Below are positions 34,701 to 48,000 of a DNA stretch of 64,000 nt, piece after piece. The first letter of the stretch is position 1. Every line of letters begins with the position of its first letter. The position numbers and the translations under genes are program-made. Source of the stretch: Balanoglossus misakiensis (lineage: Eukaryota > Hemichordata); contig CM082592.2 of NCBI GenBank assembly GCA_040954595.2, positions 10,602,001 to 10,666,000 of the forward strand. Direction: 5' to 3'. The notes beneath the pieces were generated by a model. That model was given only the letters and a program-made list of their open reading frames with translations. It was not told the DNA's origin and did not search any database.

Positions 34701-35469
34701 AGATACAAGCCTGGTGGAGCGAGAAAAAGTAAGACAGAACAAGTTAGTGATCTTCGTGTAATGACACTGGTAGTACATGTATATGATTGATATGTTACTA
34801 TACTAATAGCTAACTTGAGCACCTGGTTGAGATTATTGACACCTAGGATTGGTGTCAACAGATGCCAGCCATAATTAAATAAATAACTGTTTATAGATTT
34901 TAACCGTGCAGGAAACAGGTGAATATTATATACAGTGGTCTAGTATTTGAATTAATGAATAGTAGTCACGGATCCAACATGTCCAGTACATGTATTGTTG
35001 GCACTGTATGTATGTACATTGTAGCACACTTGCCCTTTCAGACTCTCAAAGTGTTGCCAGGGGCGCCCACATGCATGGAAACACTGACACTAGGCTTGGA
35101 GATTGTGAAAGGCAAGCCCAAGTGAATATTTTGCGCAAGACCATTGGATATCAAACATTCAAAGTTTTCCATGGGTTCACATCCTGGTGATCCAGTGTAC
35201 ATTATAAATCCAGCTATTCTGAAACACGTGTTCTGGTCCCATGTTCTGCTACATCATGTCACACGCGCCCGCTGTTGCTGTCACATGTCGCGCCCAACGT
35301 TCCACTCAGCAAAAAACAAACACACTTACATTTTTATTGTTCCCTTTGGACCGAGATTTGTTTTGAGAACATCCTGTAAACCCCTCGCAGCACTTATATT
35401 AATCGCTAAAGCCTGAGCGGCTCTCGCAACTTCGGCTTTGGGATTCAACGATTTGATTGCGGACGCCAT
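31752..35469 (-). CDS. CCT6: T-complex protein 1 subunit zeta (CCT6)
   Basis: CCT6 is one of eight subunits of the cytosolic TRiC/CCT chaperonin, which folds actin, tubulin and other proteins using ATP. Twelve exons: 35469-35330, 34710-34647, 34411-34277, 34062-33889, 33758-33544, 33419-33260, 33162-33080, 32935-32839, 32697-32550, 32427-32191, 32028-31956, 31830-31752, all GT-AG, joining to 534 residues (human CCT6A 531). Family motifs are intact: [20 protein letters not shown] near residue 25, nucleotide-binding GDGTTSN at 90-96, [50 protein letters not shown] and [19 protein letters not shown]. The start ATG at 35469 opens [20 protein letters not shown], as in other zeta subunits. It shares an upstream region with POR, which is transcribed the other way. 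There is no sign of damage. Confidence 0.97.
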
Positions 35470-35701
35470 TTTAGATTCCTTTCTTAAAGTCGCGTCTATT
35501 CACGCGAGACTTTGCCAACCTTATCATAAGTCGATTGCAGGGTATCATTCCGAAATAAAACATTGTAATTAAAGTTGTCTGTAGGTGGTTAAATATAAAA
35601 AGAAGAATCTTCATGGTTGCCGAAGAAACTTAATAGCAAAATGCTTATCTTCTTTACTTCCAAGTTATCGGTCAGTTACCTTTGAACTTCTTATCTAAGT
35701 A

Positions 35702-35709
35702 TCACGTGA
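35702..35709. promoter_or_regulatory. Palindromic E-box TCACGTGA
   Basis: TCACGTGA inside ATCACGTGAC, a consensus for USF and MiT/TFE basic helix-loop-helix factors. It lies about 230 bases above the CCT6 start codon, between two divergent genes. Function is inferred. Confidence 0.5.
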
Positions 35710-35749
35710 CACTTGCGACGACGTAACTTGGCTTCGCCGGTTGCAGCGC

Positions 35750-35835
35750 ACGTACGTACATTTGGCTTCGGAAACCTCTGGCAGAGAAAATACGGTTTAT
35801 TTACTGATTCTACAGGTTGGATCAGAAAGATCAAG
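35750..35835 (+). other. Candidate non-coding first exon of POR
   Basis: The first POR coding exon starts with a clean acceptor at 37929-37930, only five bases before the ATG, so an upstream leader exon must exist. A donor-like AAG/GTAGGC at 35834-35840, in the CG-richer segment next to CCT6, is a reasonable candidate. No transcript evidence is visible. Confidence 0.3.
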
Positions 35836-37383
35836 GTAGGCGGCTTGATTAACAAAATCATACTTTACATGATCAGTCTTGAACCTTCGCGATCTCAAGG
35901 TCACTATGACATCATGCTGATTTCATTCAGCTGATTCATTGCGCTGTGGTCACGGATCAGATTGGGGACTGTGATCGTCTGTGGGACGTCCATGATCTGG
36001 GTGTAGAGGACAAGTATGAGCTCCTACCCCTTGGTCTGGGCACTCTCTTTGTCTGTGGTCTGGGCATGGAGATCTGTAGAGCATACATGCGACATTTTCT
36101 CATGCAGTAGAATTAGTGTTGTGATAATGAAGTTGCACTACTGCAAAAGTACCATAGCAGTACTGATATTCTCAAGATCACTAATATTAAATTATTATAT
36201 AAATGCGAAACAATCATCTGAACGTGGTATGCAGATTGTCTTAACCATTCTGAGTTATGATTATCCAATGATATTTGAGTCTTGTTTGTGCTATTAACTT
36301 TTAATTAATGTCACTCTCCAATTTTCTGTCTATCAACCTCGGATGTTCATTGCAAGCATACATGTTAACATGACATTAGTGACCAGTGTACATTCATTCA
36401 CATTTTCTATCACATGTACTGGTATACATACATATAGGTTACTGGCAAGGTTAAGTGGTTTCACGTGGGTCAAGCAAGGCTAAATATTGCATACATCACG
36501 TGGCCCAATGTTAATTTAATAACAATAGTCCTTGCAAGGTTGTGATGCATACAGTTAGAAAAATAAATTCATATTTTGGGGAGATAAAGAAAGATCTATC
36601 ACATTGTAGCACTATCAACCGATGAAGTAGGTTAGTTCAGTTTGTCGAACCACAATCCTGTGGTCGAACAAATGTTTAACTGAATGAGGAAACAATATTT
36701 TTGAAGTAGACTGTAATTATAATGTGATTACATCCATGTAATTGTTGGTAATTAATTGACATTGTATCAAATTATACAAAGTGGTGAGTTATATGCAACA
36801 AAACAAAAGATACTAACTAATTTTTAAGTAAGAGTCCCGACTGGTTCGCAGCAGAAGAAGAAACAGAACTCAGTGACACATGACCTTTGCCCTTATTGAA
36901 ACTGGTGTACGTGTTGCTCAACCATGGTGGTTTTGCTAGCTTGTTGCCCTTTGACCCTATGTACATGGTCTTTATGCTTGCTTCACGTGAATTTTCCTTG
37001 ATGTGTGTACATGCACTGTTTGTGTGTCACAGTCTGTGCCTAACTTTAGGAATCCAGACAACATCTTTATCATATTGCTATATTTAGCTCTTGACAACAA
37101 GGTTGGTGTATTTGTTTAGTTTAGCCTTTTTGACAAGAATGTGAATTTATGTTAATTTTAACTCCTACAGTATTCAGAGTCAGTGTATTTCAGATTTCAT
37201 GAATGTTTATTTCAATATAATATGCCCTGTTCTTGTCATAATGATTATTCTTTTGGCCGTAATCTTGTTCTAGATGTTATGATTTTTGTCATTACTCATA
37301 GAACATACTTTTGTTGTCATGGTGACTGGTAATGTGAGCTTCAAAGGGAAGAATCTCTTTAAGCAAAATTGTCATGGTTTCCT

Positions 37384-37476
37384 TTAACCCTTTCATCAGT
37401 ATGGTCCAGTCCAAATTTATTGTTTTCTATGGGAAGGTTGGACCTCTATAGAGGGAACTGGGGGTGAAAGGATTAA
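37384..37476 (+). mobile_element. TTAA-flanked MITE-like element, copy 1
   Basis: 93 bases from TTAACCCTTTCATCAG to CTGGGGGTGAAAGGATTAA. The ends are imperfect inverted repeats bounded by TTAA, and there is no coding capacity. Related copies lie at 22756-22844 and 57808-57880. The structure fits a non-autonomous piggyBac-type MITE. Confidence 0.65.
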
Positions 37477-37935
37477 CTAAAATATGAATAAGAATGAGTA
37501 TTCCTGTGTGGGTGGATTCTGTAGATTATGGTAATGACCATGATTACTCAACACTTATAAATATTAAAATAACTTAGCTGTAGTCTCATTGGTTGATGTC
37601 ACCAGTGAGTTATGTACACATACCCTCAGTACCAGCATTAGTATTGGTGAGGTAAGGGTAGACTATCTATAGGGGGGACTGAAAAGTGGTGCAGTTTGTG
37701 TAGTTGATATCATTTGAGTCTGGTGCAGTACAGGATATACAAGTGTGCTCATGGACGCCAGCAGTATCTCACTTTTTGAGTTGAAATTCCAACAGGACAC
37801 GGCTATGAGACACAGTGGTGAGGTTTTTCTTTTAAAAAATAACCTGTCAGAACAGATTGTGGTATACTCTGATGAAATATTCCCACCGTTGTAAATATTT
37901 CAATTTTCTTTCTTTTTTTTCGTATTGCAGACATC

Positions 37936-40900
37936 ATGGCATCAGTAGAAACGGATCAGGTTCAGGAGCAGGTTTCTGATTTACAAGAAGAGCCAGTTAT
38001 AGGAACTCTGGATATTTTTCTGCTTTGTTTGTGCGTTGGCATCATAGTTTATTGGTTTTTCTTTCGCGGTGAGAAGAAATCGGAAACACAACAAGTCAAG
38101 AAATTAACAGTAATGTGAGTATCCATATTATTTATAAGGACAGGATCTTTGTCCCACTGCCAAAGTATTTGTTGACTGTGAGTCTGTGATCTGTGTAAAA
38201 AATGTGGCCAATTGTTAATGCATATACCGGTATATCAAGTCGTTGATTTTAATTACTGCAATTATTACTGCAGTAATATGGTATGACTACATATACTGGT
38301 ACATTTCATTGAGGACTCTTGGATAACTGTTTACAGTGACATATGTCTATTTCTGCCACCAAGTGATGATATATTTAAAATAATTCCTTGTACTTTAATT
38401 GGTGTGGGTGGTATACATGATAATGTGTGGTGGTCAGATCTGTACCTTTTTTACCATTTGCATGACAATGATTCCCACATGACTGTGTAGCCCTCATCTC
38501 CAAGAATATGACAATGGGTGTACAATGGGTTGTCAGCACCTGCTATTGTTCTGTGAACATGTCTTGAAAATGTCATAGAAACAGCGACATCAAATTTTAA
38601 ACCAGAGTTGCACATTGTTAGTCATCAAACACAGAAAGAACTGAAAATAAACCAAGGTGACAGATTCAACTCAGTCAGGTTTTATTTGGAATATTTCTAA
38701 TGATTTGAATTTTTTATTTTATTTTTCAGGCCATCATCAGTCAGCCGCACAAACGACCCTAGTTTTATAAATAAAATGAAAAATTCGGTAAGTATATCAC
38801 TGTGGCTTTTCCTTTAGCTGCAATTTTCCTGCATTGTGGATCCAGCCATGGTCAATCCACAAATTGAATGGTGCAGGGAATTGCTTAGACATCAAAGTCA
38901 AAAATGAAGTGTGCAGTGAAGTAGATGAAACGCTTCATGTGGAAATTTTGACTTCAAAAACCCCGCAAAATGGAAGATTGTTAGGTGTAATAAATTTTTA
39001 GCCTGATAATATGGAAAGGGTAATGAAGCAGACATATTTCTAATAAACCTATCAAAATGTGTAATTTCATATCCATGATTTCTGTTTGGTCAATTAAACC
39101 AATTAATAACAATGAACTATAAAGGTTTCTGACTCTACTGAATTTCAAATTGCCCTTTAGTGTATTTCTTGCCAAAGGAAGTAACCACAGTTAATGAAGC
39201 ATATTTTATTTGATCTCTTGCAGGGTAAAAACATGGTTATATTTTATGGCTCTCAAACTGGCACTGCTGAAGAGTTTGCTGGTCGGTTGGCCAAAGATGC
39301 ACAGCGATACGGCATGAAGGCAATGGTTGCAGACCCTGAAGAGTGTGATATGGTTAGTCTTTTGGTTTTTAGAAACTAAGTTTTGTCAAAGAACTGTTTC
39401 ATATAGACTGAAAAGCAAGGACAAAATGTCACCAACAAAGTAAAAATCACATAATTCTTTTTCTTTCTTTTTTTTCATTCAGGAGGACCTCAATAGGATG
39501 GGTGAAATTGAAAAATCGTTCGCTGTTTTTTGTCTGGCAACATATGGAGAGGGAGATCCTACAGACAACGCTCAAGAAATGTATGAATGGTTGCAAGAAG
39601 GAAACGCTGAACTTGGAGAGCTCAATTATGCAGTAAGTTATATCCTGCCACAGATATTGGTTGTCATCCGCATTTACATTTGTATGTGCGTCATTTCTCT
39701 GTTGGGATTTTTTTTGGGTGTGTCCACCAAGTTTTACATTCACAGACACAACCAACCATGAAACTCTCTGAATACCTCTTTTTTCAGGTTTTTGGATTGG
39801 GAAATAAGACTTATGAACATTACAACTCTGTTGCAACATTCGCCGATCAAAGATTGGAAGAACTTCGTGCCAACAGAGTTTTTGAACTCGGTCTTGGTGA
39901 TGATGATGGAAAGTAAGTCGAGTGTTGCACTCTCTTTTGGTATATTTAAAATCTTGTTTTGGGGGTTCTTATCAAAATGTCCCATTTTGTTAAATTTTCT
40001 GCTAATCAGACAGCTGCTCTTCTAAAAATAATGAGGGGAAAGTTGACTCAGTTAATGTGGGGGCACGAAACACACGTAGGTACCAGTAGATTATGGCTAA
40101 CATTGTATGAATGGCAGGGCATTCTGGCACGTCTCATGCTTATGACATGTAAATTAGGGATGATCATGTCAACCATTAATGATCACAACGCTTTGCTCAA
40201 AAGATGAGGGTAGCCCTAAAAATGAATCATCAGTGAATGGCGATGTTGCAATATCACATTCTTTCTCTTGAACGATCTCATTCTGTGACACGTTGACTCC
40301 ATGACCTTTGTCTTCAGTCGTTCAGTGCAGTGCAGTGTAACATGGTAACTGTGTGATCTTGACCCCACTATGTCGCAAATTTTACAAACTGCTTCTGAGG
40401 GCCATTTGTCTCTATGAAAGTGTTATTTTTAAACGGCATGTAAGAGGTAATTTAGAGTTATATATGGTGTTTTTGTTTGCATTTTAGTCTGGAGGAAGAC
40501 TTTGTGACTTGGAAGGAGCAGTTTTGGGTTTCTGTGTGCGATTACTTTGGCGTTGAGGCAACAGGTGAAGAAGGAAGCATCCGTCAATACACTGTTACCT
40601 ATCCTGAGGATCTACCGCCAGAGAAAGTGTTCAGTGGAGAAGCTGCTAGACTCAATTCTTTTAAGAATCAGAAACCGTGAGTATAGACGTAAAAATGTCC
40701 TTTTAGGATAGTGGCATTGACCAGAAAAGGTGTCACAATCATCAATATGCAAATTTAAACAGTTTCTGAGAATGTTCGTGAGACATGGGGTCATTACATG
40801 TATACATAGACAGACAAAACAAGTTCAGGCATTGTTAATGTTACAAGTAAAAGGGGGATTCAACCCCCTTCACCACAATCATTTGGTCAAACCACATTGC

Positions 40901-43015
40901 TTTTTATAGTATGACTCATTCCATCTGCAGGAAGAAGGGGGTTAGGGTAATTAATGCTGTCTTTGTCTCAGAGAGTTACAATAAATGATATATTTTATTG
41001 TGTTTCAGGCCCTATGATGTCAAGAACCCATATTTATCACCAGTACAAGTGAACCGCGAACTCCACAAAGGTGGTGGTAGATCTTGTATGCACATTGAAT
41101 TTGATATCACTGGATCTCGAATCAGGTATGTACCGGTACTTGTATGAAGATGAATCTCGTCTCTCTACAGGTAGAAGATCACAAATTAATAAAAAGAGGT
41201 CTCTGTAGTGGATATCATTGATGATACATATTAGTGTTTCTCCACTAAGGCCTTATGTAATGTTGAGATATATTAATGTATATTTTTAATAACATTTATT
41301 TTCCAGATACGAGGCTGGAGATCACGTTGCAGTTTATCCAATTAATGACTCTGAATTGGTGTATGGAATTGGTGAAGTACTGGGTGTAGATCTTGATACA
41401 TTATTTTCTCTGAATAACATCGACGGTAAATATTCCAAAAGAGAATTCCCCCTTGATATGTTGCTACACTTTCTGATGTATTCCATCCACTAGAAATCAC
41501 TGTGCTACGATTTTGGGTTTTACCAGAAAATCAATGTCTTAAATTGTATATTTTTTTTGTCTCTTCAGAGGAATCCAGTAAAAAGCATCCCTTCCCTTGC
41601 CCATGCAGTTTCCGAACAGCTCTCTCACATTACATTGACATCAACAACCCACCGCGTACCAATGTGCTCCGAGATTTGGCCGATTATGCCACAGACCCCA
41701 AAGACAAGGAATTCCTGCTGCGAATCACGGCACCAACTCCAGAAGGAAAGAAGGAATACTCAGAGTGGGTCGTTAAAGATCACAGAGATATCTTGACTAT
41801 TCTCCGAGATTTGCCATCAGTGAAACCACCCCTTGATCACTTGTGTGAACTGTTACCACGGTTACAGGCTCGATTCTACTCAATTGCATCATCTCCCAAG
41901 GTAAGAAGAATAATTTCTGTCGTCAAAAGTTAGTTAGTCCAGACAGTGACTACATTTGTGAATGAATGCCCTGATTTGTTTTCACGTTGTAATGTTCCCT
42001 GTTGAAAGGAGACAAGACAAAAGTTAAAAAAAATGTCTTTTTATTATATTCCAGATCAATCCAAACAGTATACATGTGACAGCTGTATTGGTCGATTACG
42101 ACACAAGAACTGGTAGACACGTCAATGGAGTTGCCACTTCCTGGCTGAAGACCAAGATACCGAACGGGCCACAGAAACCCACAGTGCCAATCTACGTGCG
42201 CAAATCTCAGTTCCGTTTGCCATTCAAACCCACAACTCCTGTCATCATGGTTGGTCCAGGAACGGGTCTGGCGCCATTCCGTGGATTTATTCAGGAAAGG
42301 CACTACTGCAAAGAACAAGGCAAGTTATTCAATGTAGAGAAAGTCAGCAACTATGTGAATTGTGTGTGTGTGTTGTTAGGCAAGTATATGACAGTTGAGC
42401 TGTTGGAAATTGAGATTTAGGTGATAGTCATTTTTGGGTTTGACAGAAGTTTGGTGAATAAGCTCTTTTGCTTCTTGGTCAAAGGTCATCATTCTGAGAA
42501 GTGTATATTTTGACTTGCAGGCAAAGACATGGGTGAAACAGTTCTGTATTTTGGCTGTCGGCACAAGGTGGAAGATTATATCTACGATGAAGAGCTGGAA
42601 AAATACAAAGAGGAAGGCACTCTTACCGAGTTGAATCTAGCGTTTTCAAGGGACCAAGCTCATAAAGTATACGTTCAGCATCTTCTGAAGCAAAATAGTA
42701 AATCTGTGTGGACTCTCATAGAGAAGGGTGCTCACTTCTACATCTGTGGGTAAGTACTTTTGGCAAGGGCCCTTTTTCACCCTAAGAAGGTTGTTGCTTG
42801 GCCAAGATGTACAGCATTTGTTGTGCAGAGTGAGATCATACTTTGATGTTGTTTTGTTCTTTCTTTGCAGTGATGCTCGTAACATGGCCCGTGATGTCAA
42901 TGACATTCTCAGACACATTTTTATGAACGAAGGTGGCATGACAAAAGACCAAGCAGAGGATTACTACAAGAAAATGCAATCAAAAGGAAGATATGCAGCA
43001 GATGTCTGGAGCTAG
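37936..43015 (+). CDS. POR: NADPH-cytochrome P450 reductase
   Basis: POR passes electrons from NADPH through FAD and FMN to microsomal cytochromes P450 on the cytosolic face of the ER. Twelve coding exons: 37936-38114, 38730-38787, 39224-39352, 39483-39632, 39788-39912, 40488-40676, 41009-41125, 41307-41425, 41569-41900, 42055-42319, 42521-42749, 42871-43015; 678 residues, the usual length. Residues 24-43 form the N-terminal membrane anchor (LDIFLLCLCVGIIVYWFFF). The FMN domain shows FYGSQTGTAEEF near 86, TYGEGDPTDNA and GLGNKTYEHY. RFYSIASSP at 457-465 and HVNGVATSWL bind FAD. GPGTGLAPFRGF at 533-544 and YICGDARNMARDV bind NADPH. The protein ends in DVWS, whose Trp stacks on FAD in known structures. 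The intron after 42319 uses a GC donor; all others are GT-AG. Confidence 0.97.
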
Positions 43016-45031
43016 AGCTTGAAATTACTACAGATTTTCTTTTTATTTTACAAAGCCTTATATCCTATTGGCACACAACCAACTGATGTAAGCGTTTCTT
43101 GCTTCTCTGACTGTCAATCATCAAATGGTACGGTTCATTGTCAAGAATGTAAATTGGCTGTTCCATTTACCAGTATAATGTCAGCCATGTTTCAAGTTTT
43201 AATACTATCCTCAATACATCTTTGGTCTATTTTCTTAATAATTACTGCTGTACTGTTTTGGGTGATTCATATCTCATTATGTGCATTCAGTCATTTCAAA
43301 AACTTGCTTAATTGTTTTTGATATGACAAGAGAAACCTGATATTTGAAAAGTAAAATCATGCCTATGAAAGACTAGCAACAATTTGACTCAGTACTTGTC
43401 AGGCATATTTACTTCAACAATATATACATTTTTGCAATATCATAATTAATAATATTTGTAAAGACTTTTGAAATGATTTTAAAAATGAAACAAGACAGTG
43501 TAAATATTAGATTTAATGTATTCAAATGAAAAAAATATCAGGAATAATATTTGTGACAGGGAAAAATGAAATGACGTAGGAGGTAAAGTGAACAAGGATG
43601 AATCAGAAATGAATTTCAAATTTGACAATTCGATTTTTAGATTTCTGCTTGAAATACAGCTGTATCATTGAAGAGCTTTGAATAGTCAGATTTACTTGAC
43701 AAGATAAGCTTAATCACTGTCATACCAATTCCAATTTTTGGGAAAAAAATACTTTGTCTTTTGTATTTTCTCACACTCCAGACCTAAAATTTATCCCAAT
43801 ATTACATGCAAGGTTGGTTTGATTTGTCGATGGTACAAATATATAGTACACTTTATTTGAAATTCTATAAATAGGAAATTGACGTATTGACCTGATTTCA
43901 ACCACATAAACCTTTCACTGTGAATTCACGTACCAGTTTATTTTATAGAGGGCCATTAGGAGTTCAATTATTTTTTTTTTGCTACAAGCTGATTGCATTT
44001 CAGACTTTCATGATACGTTGATCAGTGTATGACTTTATATTAAAATATAAATGGACCTTCCAGACTGTTTATAGTCTTGCTTTTGAAAGTTTTGGTAAAC
44101 ATGAAACTTAGTTTCTTCCTCGACTGTCAGTGACGTGGTAATAGAAGAGAAGTCAGCACAAAAATGTGAGTTTAATTTTTTGTCATTTTAAAGTAAAATT
44201 TGCATGGTCATCAAGTGGCTGTTCTTTGTAACCATGGCATCAGCTTTGCACTTTACCCATACAGATGTACATGCCATGACTATTGACACTAACCCAATAA
44301 TGCAAAATATGTGATGCATAACACTGAACATAATTTTTTTATTTTGTTCATGATTAAATCATACATGAGCACATTTGGCAATTTTACTAAACCTAAAGGT
44401 CATGAAAAAACTTAAGATAATGTTCAACAATTCATAAAGCTGAGAATTTCTCAATTTTTTTCCAGTAAACAAAGTACAAAACAGAGACCCTGATATCTTA
44501 ATTTTTCAACACACCTTGTCTATTTTCTATGCTATTTAGATGACCATGATTGTAACATGGGACAAGATAGATTTTGCACAGACATGTATAGGTTACCATC
44601 TTTCATTTTTTACCAGACATGGTGCATTTTGGCAGTGAAATTTTACGATTTCAGGTGCTGTGCTTGACAACACAGAGGTCAAGTCAAATGTGACAAAACA
44701 ATCACACATGGAGGTTGACAGACAAGAAAATGAGAAAACACCAAACTTCATAAAATGGTAACGAACTGACATTTCAACAGGTTCACACGAAGGTGAGTGA
44801 GCAAGTTCATGTAACATGACTGGGGGCGCTGTTCAACTTAAAAACTGCTCAGGAAGCTCTGGGGTGAAAGGTCAAGTAAATTGTATACATACTGTTAGAA
44901 AAGGAAGTTTGTAAATAAACAAATTCTTAGAACACCAAGGCCAACAGAGTTGTTTTCAGTAACTGAGTTACGACTGGGGACGAAGTTAACAGCTACTGTC
45001 CATTTGAAGTTAGACATTTGTCAATTTGTCT
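43016..45031. other. POR 3' UTR and convergent gene ends
   Basis: AT-rich, non-coding sequence. ATTAAA at 44352 or AATAAA at 44914-44919 may end the POR transcript. The facing gene stops at 45032, so the two 3' UTRs probably abut or overlap. No protein-coding segment was recognised. Confidence 0.5.
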
Positions 45032-48000
45032 CTACACATCTGATCGGAGTTTCTTTGTGAATCTTGTTTGATATCCTGCAACAGAAATATAATAAACTTT
45101 GGTGAGAAAGAAAACTACATGACTGTCAAAAAAACCCCAGGAGTATCACTCGCTGTGCATTGAGGAAAATAATCTTTGTTCGGGAACAAAGATGAACACT
45201 GGTTGACTAGACTTAACGTGGACACGACTTACTTTTGCTGCCTGTATCTTCAGAGGACCCTGTATCACCCATGGTGGCTCTTCTCTTGGCAGATCTGTTT
45301 GTGGATTTTATCTTTGTACCAGATGTTCTACACAGACAAAAAAGTTCAATTTTTAGCACCAACATGAGAACCAACATGGTACAAATAACAGAAATGGGTA
45401 TTTTATACCTACCCTTGACTTTCAGATCCATCTTCACTATCCGATATTGTCACAGTCATTGCTTTCTTGGATGCTGTTTGAGTTGCAGGAACAGCTGACA
45501 TGGATTTCCTGGTTGCTCTCTTCTTTCTGGTGGGCGTTGGTGGGACGATGTGTATATCACTGAACTCTGACATGCTGGAGGCTGTCTCCAATGCGTGGAT
45601 TCTGGCACTGCGACGCACAGATGGTGGATACTCATCCTTCTCAATGACAAATGATTCTTTGGTGCCGAGATCTATAATCCCATCACCTTCGTCATCAATA
45701 GTTATCTTTTTACGAGGGGATCGCTTCATCTGCACTGGTTCAGGAGACTTTTCCTCGGAAAGGCTCTTGCCGGAATCTCCTTCCGGTGCGCTGCCATCTT
45801 TGTTGGAGTGACTGGCATCTTCAGTTTCTCCAGTCCAAGTCTTGTTCAATTGATCATCACTCTCGCTCTCCTTTTGCGATTTCTTTGGAGAACTCTTACT
45901 ACTGCTGGATTCACTTTTGGATCCACCGATGGTCTCGCTTCCAGACGACTCTGTGGTTGATTTCTTGGAAGTTGTGCGAACTGGAGTTGTAAACGTTTTC
46001 CTCATTTTTTGCGTTCTGACTCTCTCCTGTGGTCCACTATCTTCAGATGATGGTGTACTTTTTCCTGGTGACTTTAAAGGGGTGGTCAGCTTCCCACGTT
46101 TTGGTGTTTTCACTTTCACACCATCCCTTCCTCCAACACCATTTTCCTCAGTAGTTGGTGAACATTCTACTTCATCCGTCTTTTGGTTTCCCTCTTCAGT
46201 TTCTATGGTAACAGATTCCACTTTTTCTTGCTCTGGATCTTCATGTGTTAGTGCGTCTGCAGAATCTCTCAGCACTTTGATTCCTTCTTCAACCATGTGT
46301 TCTATTTCCTCCGGCGAAGACAGTGCCTTGAAAAATACAACTTCACTATCAGTACTACTGCCTCTGCCAACGCTGTCACCCTCATCTGTAGATGACGTTT
46401 TCTTTGGTGTACTTTTGGTCTCCTGTTGAGTCAGGTCAACCATCTCACATTCTTGGTCAGATGTTTTATCTTTAGCAGGAGTGGCTCTTGGTGACTTAGG
46501 AACTGGGGTCTTCGGGACTTTTTTAGACGACTTTCCTTCTGGACTCATAGACATCTCACTCAACATTTTTCTCTTCTTGGACGCTGATCCAGGAGTGGTT
46601 TCTACTTCAGAAGAATCTGTGGTCGTTTCCAAGTGCCCTTTAGAACTTCTCTTTCTTAGACTCTTGCCCAGCTTTTTGGGTTTTGATTTCACAAAATCAT
46701 CGCTACTACTGACTGCTCGGTTTTCTTCGATGTCAACAAGCAACTTCATCTTTTTGACACTCCTGGTCTTTGCTCCTTTCTTGGCATCAAGTGATAAGAA
46801 CACTAGTGAATCATCGGACTTGGATGTGGGCGATGAATCGTCGGACTTGTTCAGCATCTGCTTCTGATGTTGAAAGCTCCGGTGATCCCTCCTTTGGACA
46901 TCAGAAGCAGATGTTGAATCATGTGAATCTGGCACAAAGTCATCATTCCCCATGATCGCTGTGAGACTTGGCAAGTCTACACTTGTCTGTGAGGTATCCC
47001 CATTTGGCACATCCTCAGGTATCTTTACACATTCACTTCCAGCCTGCTCGATACTGCCTGCATCATCTTCATCACTTTTCTTGGCCAGTTTCTCTAAACT
47101 GTCTGCAGCAGTTCCGTCTACGTCTGACTCAAGCTGCTGAATCTCTTCAGAGTCACCCTTTTCCTTACTTTCTATCAGAACTTGCTGATTGCTCATTTCT
47201 TCTTCACTACTGGATTTCACAATGGATTGTTTGAGAGTTATTTTCCATGAGAAAGTGCCACCATCATCTTCTCTTTCTCCTTCATTTGACACATCTCCCT
47301 GGACTGGTGTCGCGATGCCTTTACCAGTTTCATCAGCATTTTCAGACCCCACAGATGTCTTCATTCTCTTCCCAGTAGGAGTCGCATCATCTGCAACCAA
47401 TCCATCTTTTCCGTCCCCAGTCTCATCCACTTCAGAGTGACTGGACCCTTGCGATGCTCTCTTCTTTCTCCCAGCCTTCCTAGCACTCTTGGGTGTTTTG
47501 CCATTTTTCTTGGGCGTTTCTTTCTTTGTCACATTGCCATCTGAATCACCAATGCCCACAATCTGTTCACTGCCATCTCCATTTGCATCCGACCTGACTA
47601 CCACATATGTGTCGTCACCCTTCTCTCCAGAAGACTTCTCTTGTGGTTCAACTGTTTCTTTCTCCACACTGGCAGCTGGTTTTTCATCTGTCGCTGCTGT
47701 TGCTGTGACTTCCTGTGAAGTGTCAGACTGCTCTGATTTCTCCGATTCCAGGATCTTCATGGCTTGCCTCATGCTGAGTCTCTTCGACTTTCTGGATTTC
47801 TTGGGTGTCCTCCTCTCTGCAGGCTCATCACTGGTGACCTTGGCAACTGCATCTGTTGCAGCAGGCTCTGACATCTCATCAACTACACACTCCTCAGCAT
47901 TCTCATCAAGACCAGCTTCGACAATCTCACTCTCCTGGACATCTTCCTCTGGATCATCCTCGTTCACCACATCCAAATCGACTTCTACAACTATAACCGT

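Larger units (their letters stand above)
35470..37930. promoter_or_regulatory. Shared upstream region of CCT6 and POR
   Basis: About 2.4 kb separate the CCT6 start codon from the first POR coding exon. The CCT6 side (35470-35760) is richer in CG and contains a palindromic E-box. The rest looks like the first POR intron: AT-rich, no protein match, with one TTAA-flanked element at 37384-37476. Confidence 0.5.
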
